Positions 1-6,291 of a stretch of DNA of 28,734 nucleotides are shown in pieces; the first letter of the stretch is position 1; the number at the start of each line of letters is the position of its first letter. The stretch is from assembly GCA_045636385.1 (NCBI GenBank), contig JAZTXK010000003.1, positions 1 through 28,734 on the forward strand, read 5' to 3'. The DNA is from CAG-390 sp045636385 (GTDB taxonomy: Bacteria; Bacillota; Clostridia; Oscillospirales; CAG-272). The notes beneath the pieces are model-generated. The model ran no database searches. It was not told where the DNA came from and saw only the letters and a program-made list of their open reading frames with translations. The position numbers and the translations under genes were made by a program.

Positions 1-29
1 TAAAATCAGCGATAAGTTTTTTGAAGATT

Positions 30-63
30 CTTAAGGAACTTTTTTTCAAAAAAGTTCCTTAAG
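30..63. repeat. Perfect 16-bp inverted repeat, terminator-like
   Basis: The arms are cttaaggaactttttt (30-45) and its exact reverse complement (48-63), with a two-base centre. A-tract and T-tract lie inside the stem, so an RNA from either strand would form a long hairpin. It follows the sequence aagttttttgaagattc. A similar layout (aaagtttt, then a stem ending in T6/A4) occurs at the right edge of the window, so this may be one member of a dispersed intergenic family. The gene it belongs to lies outside the window on the left. Confidence 0.6.
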
Positions 64-67
64 TCGC

Positions 68-208
68 GCTCCGCAGAGCAGCGAAAACGGTTGCCTTCGG
101 CAACCACGCAAGCAAAGCTTGCTCTACCTCTTGTGCTCCGAGCCGACTGCGCCCCGCAGGCGGCTCGGAAGGAGTAAAATCTCCCCTTGCGGGAGATTTT
201 TGCTCCTT
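68..208. repeat. Cluster of consecutive short hairpins
   Basis: No gene is visible in bases 1-256. This stretch holds back-to-back inverted repeats: gctc/gagc (68-79), ggttgcc-ttc-ggcaacc (89-105), gcaagc-aaa-gcttgc (108-122), ccgagccg/cggctcgg with an inner ctgc/gcag (138-168), and a long stem aaggagtaaaatctccc (169-185) against gggagatttttgctcctt (191-208) with one G-T pair and one bulge. The 89-105 unit has the same TTC-loop form as the array near 9.9-10.1 kb. Function is unknown. Confidence 0.55.
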
Positions 209-224
209 CACTCTTTTAAAAAGC

Positions 225-254
225 AAAATCCCCCGATGAGCGTCGGGGGATTTT
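225..254 (-). terminator. Rho-independent terminator, probably bidirectional
   Basis: Perfect 12-bp arms aaaatcccccga (225-236) and tcggggga+tttt (243-254) surround a six-base loop. Read on the minus strand the stem is followed by a T-rich tract (attttgcttttt), as expected for a terminator two bases after the stop of the lipoprotein gene at 257-736. It closes the minus-strand accessory block. Confidence 0.9.
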
Positions 255-256
255 GA

Positions 257-736
257 TCAATAATCTAATTCTATTTCGTAAAAAACAAGCGTAATGCCAA
301 CGGTGTCGCCGTGGATGTCTTCAAATGAAAAATCGCGGTATTGATAGAGGCTGTCACGTTCCGCGGGGAGGTGGGAGGTATCAATCCATTGATAAAGGAG
401 GTAGACTCCGTTATCGGGTGAGGCGTGATACCATCCGTCATCCGTGATACCGTTTGTTGGCGGGAACGGCGAAGAATCGAGCACACGGTATTTTCCGTCC
501 TTTTCCTTCATCTGACAGGAAACAAATTTGTATGGCAACATATTGGGGGTAAAAGCAGCGTAAAGTGTCAGTTCATCGGAAAATTCGATCGTGCAAAGCT
601 CGGAATACTTGTCAAAGGTCTCGCCGTATGCCGCGAGAAACGCCTCTTCGCAAGTATCGTAATATTTCGGATTCCCGCCGCAACCTTGCAGAAGGAAAGT
701 AAGTATAAGGATAAGCGAGACCAATATTTTTTTCAT
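257..736 (-). CDS. Lipoprotein of unknown function
   Basis: This encodes 159 residues with a lipoprotein signal peptide: basic MKK, hydrophobic core, and the lipobox LLQGC with Cys19 as the lipidation site. The mature part should therefore sit on the outer face of the membrane. It is rich in Tyr, Asp and Phe and has no catalytic motif I recognise. The start is supported by an AAGGAG site nine bases upstream. It is the last gene of the ABC transporter unit, 24 bases after the permease stop, and is followed directly by a strong terminator. Its signal peptide is nearly the same as that of the lipoprotein encoded at 2592-2972 (shared ILILTxLLQGCG), which suggests a related origin for at least the leader. 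It could be an accessory or immunity-type partner of the transporter, but that is only inference from position. Confidence 0.8.
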   Translation of the reverse strand: MKKILVSLILILTFLLQGCGGNPKYYDTCEEAFLAAYGETFDKYSELCTIEFSDELTLYAAFTPNMLPYKFVSCQMKEKDGKYRVLDSSPFPPTNGITDDGWYHASPDNGVYLLYQWIDTSHLPAERDSLYQYRDFSFEDIHGDTVGITLVFYEIELDY

Positions 737-760
737 ATCGTATGCTCCTTGAAAACTAAA

Positions 761-1864
761 TTATTTGAGCGCCATTTCAAAGTAAAAGTTTATGACGAAT
801 GCGCTGAACAGAAAAATGACGAATGCTTTCGAAAATACGCTCCTTAATTCAAGAAATATCATTTTCTTGACGTCCGATTCAGTCATACCTATCGAGAGAT
901 AGATACGCGCGGAGTCCTTTCGGGCAGTGATTTGTATACGAGCCATCAAAAAGGCTTGCATCAGACCGATGCAGGTGAGGGCAAGAAAGCATACGCCAAA
1001 AAACAACAGAATGCTGTCGGTTGCTTCAAGAACGGCTGTGGCAGTATCAATACCGTCGAATGGGTTGGTGTCGAGCACGACCTCGGTGTCCCCGATATGG
1101 TAAAAGATCAAAACGATCAGTATCGGGTAGATTGCCGCCGACGCAAAGGTCAAGGCAATTCCGTTATATATTTTCGAGTGATATTCAATACTCTTCTTCG
1201 CCAGACGTCTGAGAAGGGATTGATTCTTGAAAGTCTGCGATTGACGGTAGCCGTGGCGCTCCTCAGAGGCTTTTGCGTTTTGTTTTCTGACCTCTCCGAT
1301 AACTGCGCGTCTTTTGAGCTTGATTCCGGGCAGAAAATTGCACACGGAGATCAACAGCATTGCCGCCACGATTATCAGCAAAGCCAATGCCGTATATTCC
1401 ACCATGTATAAACCCTGCTCGCCCGATGCACCCACGAATTTATTAGCTGTTGCTATGCCGGGAATAATTCCGATCAATACTCCGATAACTACGGGCGGAG
1501 CGGAAAGTATCATCATATCGAGAAAAACAAGATTGTTCTTTTGACGAGCCGTCGCTCCAATACTTGTAAGTACGGCGAGAGAATGCGCAATCTCACCGCG
1601 TTTCATAACGGAATGAACTCTTACCGTCAAAAACGTTATGAGCGACAGGACGGTAACGGTCGTATTCATACATATTCTTACGTCGCTCAAAAAATTTCCA
1701 AACGGCAGATCGTCTGCGGCATTGGGAACCAAAATAGTTTGAAGCTCAAAGAACAGAATAAAAGAGATCATTGTAACCGAAAAGGTCAGCGCGAAGGCGG
1801 ACAAAAGATTTTTTCTCCAATTTCGCGCAATCCTTCGCAGAGCGATCTTGGTGATCGGAGTCAT
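761..1864 (-). CDS. FtsX-family ABC transporter permease, apparently lacking the last helix
   Basis: This 367-residue integral membrane protein has about seven hydrophobic segments (roughly 18-40, 62-82, 113-137, 155-178, 234-256, 281-307, 343-362). It starts with the basic amphipathic stretch typical of FtsX/MacB-type permeases (ALRRIARNWRKNLL). Each half carries the family's cytoplasmic stretch after the second helix, visible as SLAVLTSIGATARQKN near 95-110 and IYLSIGMTESDVKKM near 321-335. The first half has the usual four helices. The second has only three: the protein stops just after the third, without a final helix or basic tail. No continuation is visible in another frame, because the next gene begins 24 bases later. 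There is no large extracellular domain. The gene follows the ATPase by two bases, and its AGGAGG site lies within the last codons of that gene, so the two products are clearly partners. Substrate unknown. Confidence 0.8.
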   Translation of the reverse strand: MTPITKIALRRIARNWRKNLLSAFALTFSVTMISFILFFELQTILVPNAADDLPFGNFLSDVRICMNTTVTVLSLITFLTVRVHSVMKRGEIAHSLAVLTSIGATARQKNNLVFLDMMILSAPPVVIGVLIGIIPGIATANKFVGASGEQGLYMVEYTALALLIIVAAMLLISVCNFLPGIKLKRRAVIGEVRKQNAKASEERHGYRQSQTFKNQSLLRRLAKKSIEYHSKIYNGIALTFASAAIYPILIVLIFYHIGDTEVVLDTNPFDGIDTATAVLEATDSILLFFGVCFLALTCIGLMQAFLMARIQITARKDSARIYLSIGMTESDVKKMIFLELRSVFSKAFVIFLFSAFVINFYFEMALK

Positions 1865-1866
1865 TC

Positions 1867-2538
1867 TTATTGCCTCCTGTCACTTGAGATTTTCCCGTCG
1901 GATATCGTAATGACGCGTTCAGCCTCGCGCGCAACGCTTTCGCTATGCGTTACGACCAAAATCGTGGTACCGCTTTCCTTGTTCATTTCTTTAAGTAAAC
2001 TTAGGATCTCATCACCGTTCTCGGCATCGAGATTTCCTGTCGGCTCGTCGGCAAGGATCAGCGAAGGCTTGTTATATAAAGCTCTTGCGATGGCAACGCG
2101 CTGTTGCTGACCGCCGGACAAAGCGGTTGGGTAAGCATTTTCTCTGCCGTCAAGACCGACGATTTTTAATATGCTTGCAAGCCATTCGCAGTCAACTGTG
2201 CCACCGTCAAGCTCTGTAGGGAGCGTGATGTTTTCGCTGATGTTGAGTTCGGGAATGAGATTGTAAAACTGATATATGATGCCGATTTTTTGTCGGCGGA
2301 GCTTCGCCGTTTGCTTGCTGGAGAGCTTAACGATATCTGTGCCGTCGAGAAGAATACTTCCGCTGTCGGGAATATCGAGCCCGCCGATCATGTTGAGAAG
2401 CGTGGATTTTCCCGAGCCCGATTTGCCGACGATCGCGATAAATTCGCCGTCCGACACATCAAAAGATACGCCGTCAAGCGCGGTTATCTCGCCGTCGAGG
2501 GTCGAGTATTTCTTTTTCAGATCTTTTATTTTCAACAT
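1867..2538 (-). CDS. ABC transporter ATP-binding protein (MacB/LolD-like)
   Basis: This is a complete 223-residue ATPase of the MacB/LolD/FtsE group, which powers FtsX-type permeases. Visible motifs are Walker A GKSGSGKST (38-46), Q-loop Gln90, signature LSGGQQQR (140-147), Walker B ILADEP with Glu165, the D-loop GNLD (168-171), and the switch His198. All residues needed for ATP hydrolysis are present. Transport is probably mechanotransmission or export of a peptide, lipid or antibiotic rather than uptake, as is usual for this subgroup. TATAGGAG precedes the ATG. A canonical promoter lies 30-57 bases upstream, and the permease gene follows after two bases. Confidence 0.93.
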   Translation of the reverse strand: MLKIKDLKKKYSTLDGEITALDGVSFDVSDGEFIAIVGKSGSGKSTLLNMIGGLDIPDSGSILLDGTDIVKLSSKQTAKLRRQKIGIIYQFYNLIPELNISENITLPTELDGGTVDCEWLASILKIVGLDGRENAYPTALSGGQQQRVAIARALYNKPSLILADEPTGNLDAENGDEILSLLKEMNKESGTTILVVTHSESVAREAERVITISDGKISSDRRQ

Positions 2539-2567
2539 GGGTATTAACTCCTATATTGAAGTATAGT

Positions 2568-2595
2568 TATATAAGAAAAAAAGAGGATTTGTCAA
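2568..2595 (-). promoter_or_regulatory. Promoter of the ABC transporter unit
   Basis: On the minus strand, TTGACA (2590-2595) and TATATA (2568-2573) are separated by 16 bases. The -35 box overlaps the TGA stop of the upstream lipoprotein gene (2592-2594). Downstream, before the ribosome binding site, lies a small inverted repeat ctata-N6-tatag that could be an operator, although it is too short to be sure. Confidence 0.75.
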
Positions 2596-2972
2596 GTTGT
2601 TTTGCCAATGAGTTTATCAAGTTTTGATTGTGTGGGCAAATCAATATAGGCGTATCGTTGGTTAGTTGTGTCGTTAAGCCTGCTGAGTTCAGGTTCATAA
2701 ATTACAGTTGCGTTTTTGAGCACGAATCTATATTGATAATAGTTCTCACAACCATCAAAAAACACTACCGGTGCATCCCATTCGAGGCAGTTCAAAATGG
2801 AGATGATTTCCTTGGCGGCGTCATCTGTAAGATCGATTACGGATATCGTATTCAAACGGTAATTTTCGATACTGAAATATGTGCATGAAAGCGGACCGCG
2901 GAAGCGTATATTGCCGCATCCTTGCAAAAGCAGGGTGAGGATAAGGATGATCGTGATCAAAGCTCTTTTCAT
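2592..2972 (-). CDS. Small lipoprotein of unknown function
   Basis: This encodes 126 residues, beginning with a lipoprotein signal peptide and lipobox LLQGC (Cys19). The mature part is about 107 residues, mostly mixed alpha/beta in appearance, with the pattern LTDDAAKEIISILNCLEWD followed by a tyrosine-rich strand region. I recognise no domain with certainty. AAGGAGAG stands seven bases before the ATG. It has its own consensus promoter just upstream, whose -35 box overlaps the stop of the preceding gene, and its own stop codon overlaps the -35 box of the ABC unit. It may therefore be made alone. Its leader resembles that of the lipoprotein at 257-736, which flanks the transporter on the other side. 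Confidence 0.8.
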   Translation of the reverse strand: MKRALITIILILTLLLQGCGNIRFRGPLSCTYFSIENYRLNTISVIDLTDDAAKEIISILNCLEWDAPVVFFDGCENYYQYRFVLKNATVIYEPELSRLNDTTNQRYAYIDLPTQSKLDKLIGKTT

Positions 2973-3002
2973 TTCCGCTCTCCTTGCGAATTATTTAACT
3001 CA

Positions 3003-3031
3003 ATTATAACATATAGCACGGTGGATGTCAA
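3003..3031 (-). promoter_or_regulatory. Consensus promoter for the small lipoprotein gene
   Basis: TTGACA (3026-3031) and TATAAT (3003-3008) on the minus strand match the vegetative consensus exactly, with the ideal 17-base spacer. The -35 box overlaps the TGA stop (3028-3030) of the upstream gene. This marks an internal start within the row of lipoprotein genes. Confidence 0.88.
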
Positions 3032-3543
3032 TATATGATCCCGAAATGATTGGTCACCTCTGCGTTAATCTTTATAGCATCGCGCGAGAAGGTAAAAAGG
3101 AAATTATCCTTTTCGGCGCGTAGGGCGGTGCCGGATTCGGTGACAGTGAAGCCTTCGGCGCTCATAACGCTTTTGATTTCTTCGGCGGACGAAGAAATCG
3201 AAAGTCCGTAGACACGGACGGCGGGATCAGTTATCGTAATGCGCGTGACATGGCGCGAATTATTTGAATAGTCGGGATAGTTGGTCACGGTGTAGATCAC
3301 GCAATGCTCGGGATCGACCTGCTGACCGTTTTCGTCAAGCGTGGGAACATAGCCTATGCCATAGTATTCCCTACCGCCCATAATACCGTATTTTTGCTGA
3401 TGATTCGAAAAATCGAAATCATCCACGTTTTCGGCGATCCAGAATTCAAGATCGTGCTCGGGGGCAGACAAACGTCTCCCGCAGGATGAAAAGACCGTCA
3501 GAAGGAGGGCAAGGACAACCATAGTAAATAGAATTCTTTTCAT
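3028..3543 (-). CDS. Lipoprotein of unknown function
   Basis: I place the start at the MKRIL methionine (3543), giving 171 residues. A longer in-frame start at 3609 would put a basic tail before the signal peptide and overlap the previous gene. GAGGCGG stands just upstream of the chosen ATG and overlaps the previous gene's stop region. The signal peptide ends in lipobox FSSC (Cys21). The C-terminal part, from about residue 110, has the order strand, short loop, SSAEEIKSVMSAEGF-type helix, then strands. This is reminiscent of SmpA/BLIP-like lipoprotein folds, and similar helix-containing tails seem to occur in two other lipoproteins of this operon. Last gene of the eight-gene unit; function not known. 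Confidence 0.78.
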   Translation of the reverse strand: MKRILFTMVVLALLLTVFSSCGRRLSAPEHDLEFWIAENVDDFDFSNHQQKYGIMGGREYYGIGYVPTLDENGQQVDPEHCVIYTVTNYPDYSNNSRHVTRITITDPAVRVYGLSISSSAEEIKSVMSAEGFTVTESGTALRAEKDNFLFTFSRDAIKINAEVTNHFGIIY

Positions 3544-3551
3544 TTTCCGCC

Positions 3552-4073
3552 TCATTTTTCGGTTCTGAAGGCGTAATAGACCGTTCCGCTGTACTTCTCG
3601 CCTGACCAAGTGGCGATGACCTCGTAGAGATAATTGCCCGCCTTAACCTCGATAGTACCCTCGCTTACCTCGACCGTCTCGTAATCGTCATAGCCGGGTG
3701 CGTTCAGGTCATACCGCTTGACGGTGATCTTCGTCGGACGCCCCTCGAAGCTGAGCGTCAGCGCGGTTTTCTTTTTCAGCGCGAGCGCGGGAACGCTTTC
3801 GCGTAAGTCGAGGGGATGGGGGCTGTCGGCGTTCACTCCGTTGCTTATGCCGTCCGCGCTCTCAACGATCCACGAATAGGTACCGCGCCACGCTTTGATG
3901 CGCTGCTCGCCGTCGCCCACAAAAAGCACGGGAACATCCGCGGGAAAGCTCGTCAGGCTTTCACTGAACGTGACCTCGAGATCGACGGGGACTTCGGAGT
4001 AATCGTTACCGCACCCCGAAAAAGCGGATAAGCAGATTAATGCTGTCAGTATCAAAATCAATATTCGTTTCAT
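3552..4073 (-). CDS. Lipoprotein, beta-rich, possibly like sensor tails of M56 peptidases
   Basis: The ATG at 4073 is preferred over a TTG two codons earlier, because the GTGAGG ribosome site is correctly spaced only for the ATG. The product has 173 residues with lipobox FSGC (Cys21). The mature domain holds AWRGTYSWIVE near residues 60-70, a conserved-looking ADSPHPLDL segment, and a C-terminal GNYLYEVIATWSGEKYSGTV stretch. From memory, this combination also occurs in the extracellular tails of some clostridial BlaR1-type M56 peptidases. I could not check this, so the link is weak. It begins two bases after the stop of the membrane-protein gene, implying translational coupling. Confidence 0.78.
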   Translation of the reverse strand: MKRILILILTALICLSAFSGCGNDYSEVPVDLEVTFSESLTSFPADVPVLFVGDGEQRIKAWRGTYSWIVESADGISNGVNADSPHPLDLRESVPALALKKKTALTLSFEGRPTKITVKRYDLNAPGYDDYETVEVSEGTIEVKAGNYLYEVIATWSGEKYSGTVYYAFRTEK

Positions 4074-4075
4074 AT

Positions 4076-4444
4076 TCAAACCTCACAAGTAGTTTTCTTT
4101 TTCCAAATGATAAAACGGACGAGCCGATAAACATAAACGGCAAAAAAGAGCCAATTCACGGCATACCACACGCCGATGCAAATAACCGCCTTTTCGCCTC
4201 GGCTTTTGCCCTGCAAACGCACACAGTCGACGATCAGCACCACGGCGTAGGCGATCTGCGCGGCAGCGATAAGGAACAGCGGGATCAGCAGGTTGACCGC
4301 CATCGAAGCTCCGTAATCAGCCCCCGGTGCCAAGTCGATGTTCGGGTTGATCAATGCAAAAATCCAAAGGCAGATGAAAATAAACGTTGGTATCACGATC
4401 AGCGAATCGCGTTTTATTTTTCTTCCCATCTGTTGAATATCCAT
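4076..4444 (-). CDS. Small three-helix membrane protein
   Basis: I start this at the ATG at 4444, which has AAAGGAACG in front of it and leaves a 16-base gap after the previous gene. A longer frame up to 4495 would overlap that gene's end. The product is 122 residues with three likely membrane helices (about 16-32, 50-75 and 86-110), a charged N-terminus and a basic end (WKKKTTCEV). There is no signal-peptide cleavage site and no known catalytic motif. It is the only integral membrane protein in a run of lipoprotein genes, so it might anchor or partner them, but nothing in the sequence proves this. Confidence 0.72.
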   Translation of the reverse strand: MDIQQMGRKIKRDSLIVIPTFIFICLWIFALINPNIDLAPGADYGASMAVNLLIPLFLIAAAQIAYAVVLIVDCVRLQGKSRGEKAVICIGVWYAVNWLFFAVYVYRLVRFIIWKKKTTCEV

Positions 4445-4460
4445 AATACGTTCCTTTCCG

Positions 4461-5192
4461 TTATTTAAGCGAAAACTGCGCAAAAAATTCCTCATTCACA
4501 ACACCGCCGAAATCGGTCAGGGTGATTATAACGCCGTCCTGAAAGAAAGTGAAAACTCTTTTCTCGGAGTCATTGAGTTCATAAAACAGCATACTGACCT
4601 CGCCCGTGGCGATTCGGACGTCCTTCATATACACGTTTTTGTAGCTCGGTCTTTCCTTCCAATTGTCGAGATTGACCGCGTTCGGCGCGATAGATTCGAG
4701 AATTTCGGCGGCATTTTTCGAGTAGTCGACATCGATTCCGAGACATTCGGGATAGGCGAGTTGAACGTTCACCCGCTCGCCACTAACAAGGCAGTGATAC
4801 CATATCCACGGCATACCGTAGAGTTCGCTTACGAAAAAGGTGATGTTTGAAAAGCCTTCCTTGTTCTGATATGGTATCGGATTGCCGCCCGACATCGGTT
4901 GAGGGAAAGATTTGTCGGCTTTGACTTTGTCGACAAAACGTGCGTAGGGCTCGCCGAGTAAAGCTTTCATATCCTGAATCGTATATGAGCTTTTTGATAT
5001 ATCATACTTGCGAAAGTCTTTTATCATTTCGTCGTAGCTGTCAAAGTTGAAGGTCGTCTGATAAAGTCCCGGAGCGGCTTCGCCGCCGTTTGGTATGACA
5101 ACGACATCGTAAAAATCGGGTTCCTTAACACATCCCGAAAGAGTGGGAATGCAGAGGGCAAGGATGAGAATTGAAATTAAAATCCGTTTCAT
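4461..5192 (-). CDS. Lipoprotein of unknown function
   Basis: This encodes 243 residues with signal peptide and lipobox TLSGC (Cys21). The mature protein has no recognised domain. It contains aromatic-rich strands (WIWYHC) and a segment YSKNAAEILESIAPNAV (about 172-188) followed by strands. That order resembles the tails of the lipoproteins encoded at 3028-3543 and 5196-6275. Translation starts only three bases after the previous stop and the ribosome site is weak, so it probably depends on coupling to the upstream gene. Confidence 0.8.
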   Translation of the reverse strand: MKRILISILILALCIPTLSGCVKEPDFYDVVVIPNGGEAAPGLYQTTFNFDSYDEMIKDFRKYDISKSSYTIQDMKALLGEPYARFVDKVKADKSFPQPMSGGNPIPYQNKEGFSNITFFVSELYGMPWIWYHCLVSGERVNVQLAYPECLGIDVDYSKNAAEILESIAPNAVNLDNWKERPSYKNVYMKDVRIATGEVSMLFYELNDSEKRVFTFFQDGVIITLTDFGGVVNEEFFAQFSLK

Positions 5193-5195
5193 AGC

Positions 5196-6275
5196 TTACT
5201 TATCGTATTCGTCAACTGTTTCGAACTCGATTCGCGCGAGGTCTTTTTTGCTGTCCGAGAAGGAGAGTGTGATGGTGCGGGTGAGGGTATCTATCTTATC
5301 GGTGTAGATCAGCTCGAGATCGTAGAGAAAATCTACGGGAGCGTCGGTCAGAAAGTGATTGACGAGCGTGAGCGAGGTCGTGCCGTCGTTGTAAAGCTCG
5401 AGCTTGGTGCCCTCGAACTCGGTGGTGTTTTTGTAAATATCGCGGTCGATGGCGAGTTTTTCGAGAACGTCGCCGATGACGTCGCCGTACTTGATGCCGT
5501 AGGGCAGAACAAGGGATTCGATCTCGACGGCGGCATAGAATGAGTTGGTATAACGCACCTTACCGTCCTTCGCGTGATAATCATTTTCATAGCCGAAAAG
5601 CTCTCCGTTTGCCCTGCACCCGCCGCCGAATTCGCCGTCATAGTGGCAATAAACGGGCACAATAGAGGGATCGAGGTCCTCCGCGTATTTTTCGGCAAGA
5701 TCGAGAAGTGTTGACTGACTCATACTCTTGACGAATCCCTCGGCGTTGAGGAATTTCGCAAATCCCGAGAGATCGGAATCGGGAATGCGGTTGACCTTTG
5801 CTGCGTTTTCTTCGGTGACGGAAAACTCGACCCAAGTGCTGTAAGTTTCTCCGCCGTAGTGAAATTCCGAGCGCAGACGGTATTTGCCGACTCTCGAGGT
5901 GTCAAAAGGCTTGAGCGAATAGCCTTTATCAAGCGTTTTGCCCGCCGGAAGCATAAGCGCGATCGCGGGAACCGACATTTCTTCCTTTTGAACGGACGTC
6001 CACGTCCCGTCCTCCCCGAGTAGTTCGACCGAGTAGCCCTCGCCGAAAACGATCTCAAAATCGGTATCGTTGTGCCAAGTTACTCCGATTGAGGACGGAC
6101 TGACGCTATTAAGCGTCATATAAAAACCTTCAAGCTCGGTGTGAATCCCGTCGTCGCCGTTCATAACGAGCTCGTCGGTGATCACGCCGCCGCAGGGGTG
6201 AACGTTATCGTAACAGGAAACCAATATGACAAGCGCCAACAGAAGCGTGAGTGCGAAAGTACATTTCTTTTTCAT
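5196..6275 (-). CDS. Lipoprotein with N-terminal bacterial Ig-like domain
   Basis: The start at 6275 (MKKKCTF) has an excellent AAAGGAGATATACA leader and a normal signal peptide. An earlier start at 6302 would add a hydrophilic tail. The product has 359 residues with lipobox LVSC (Cys21). Residues about 50-155 look like the bacterial Ig-like domain found in many Bacillota lipoproteins (Big_14 type): a strand with N-D-T-D-F near 70, YSVELLGEDGTWTSV, a hydrophobic ALMLPAGK turn and a closing GKYRLRSEFHYGG strand. From about 250 the second half has IKYGDVIGDVLEKLAID followed by strands, similar in order to two neighbours. Probably a surface ligand-binding or structural protein. It lies 16 bases after the gene encoded upstream. 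Confidence 0.8.
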   Translation of the reverse strand: MKKKCTFALTLLLALVILVSCYDNVHPCGGVITDELVMNGDDGIHTELEGFYMTLNSVSPSSIGVTWHNDTDFEIVFGEGYSVELLGEDGTWTSVQKEEMSVPAIALMLPAGKTLDKGYSLKPFDTSRVGKYRLRSEFHYGGETYSTWVEFSVTEENAAKVNRIPDSDLSGFAKFLNAEGFVKSMSQSTLLDLAEKYAEDLDPSIVPVYCHYDGEFGGGCRANGELFGYENDYHAKDGKVRYTNSFYAAVEIESLVLPYGIKYGDVIGDVLEKLAIDRDIYKNTTEFEGTKLELYNDGTTSLTLVNHFLTDAPVDFLYDLELIYTDKIDTLTRTITLSFSDSKKDLARIEFETVDEYDK

Positions 6276-6291
6276 TGTATATCTCCTTTCA

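Noticed and set aside
425..847. Plus-strand frame of 140 codons opposite the first lipoprotein gene
   Set aside because: The minus-strand gene has a signal peptide, lipobox, ribosome site and terminator; the plus-strand frame has none of these.
2550..2566. Possible operator ctata-N6-tatag before the ABC ATPase gene
   Set aside because: The arms are only five AT-rich bases and no regulator gene is adjacent, so I did not list it as a separate site.
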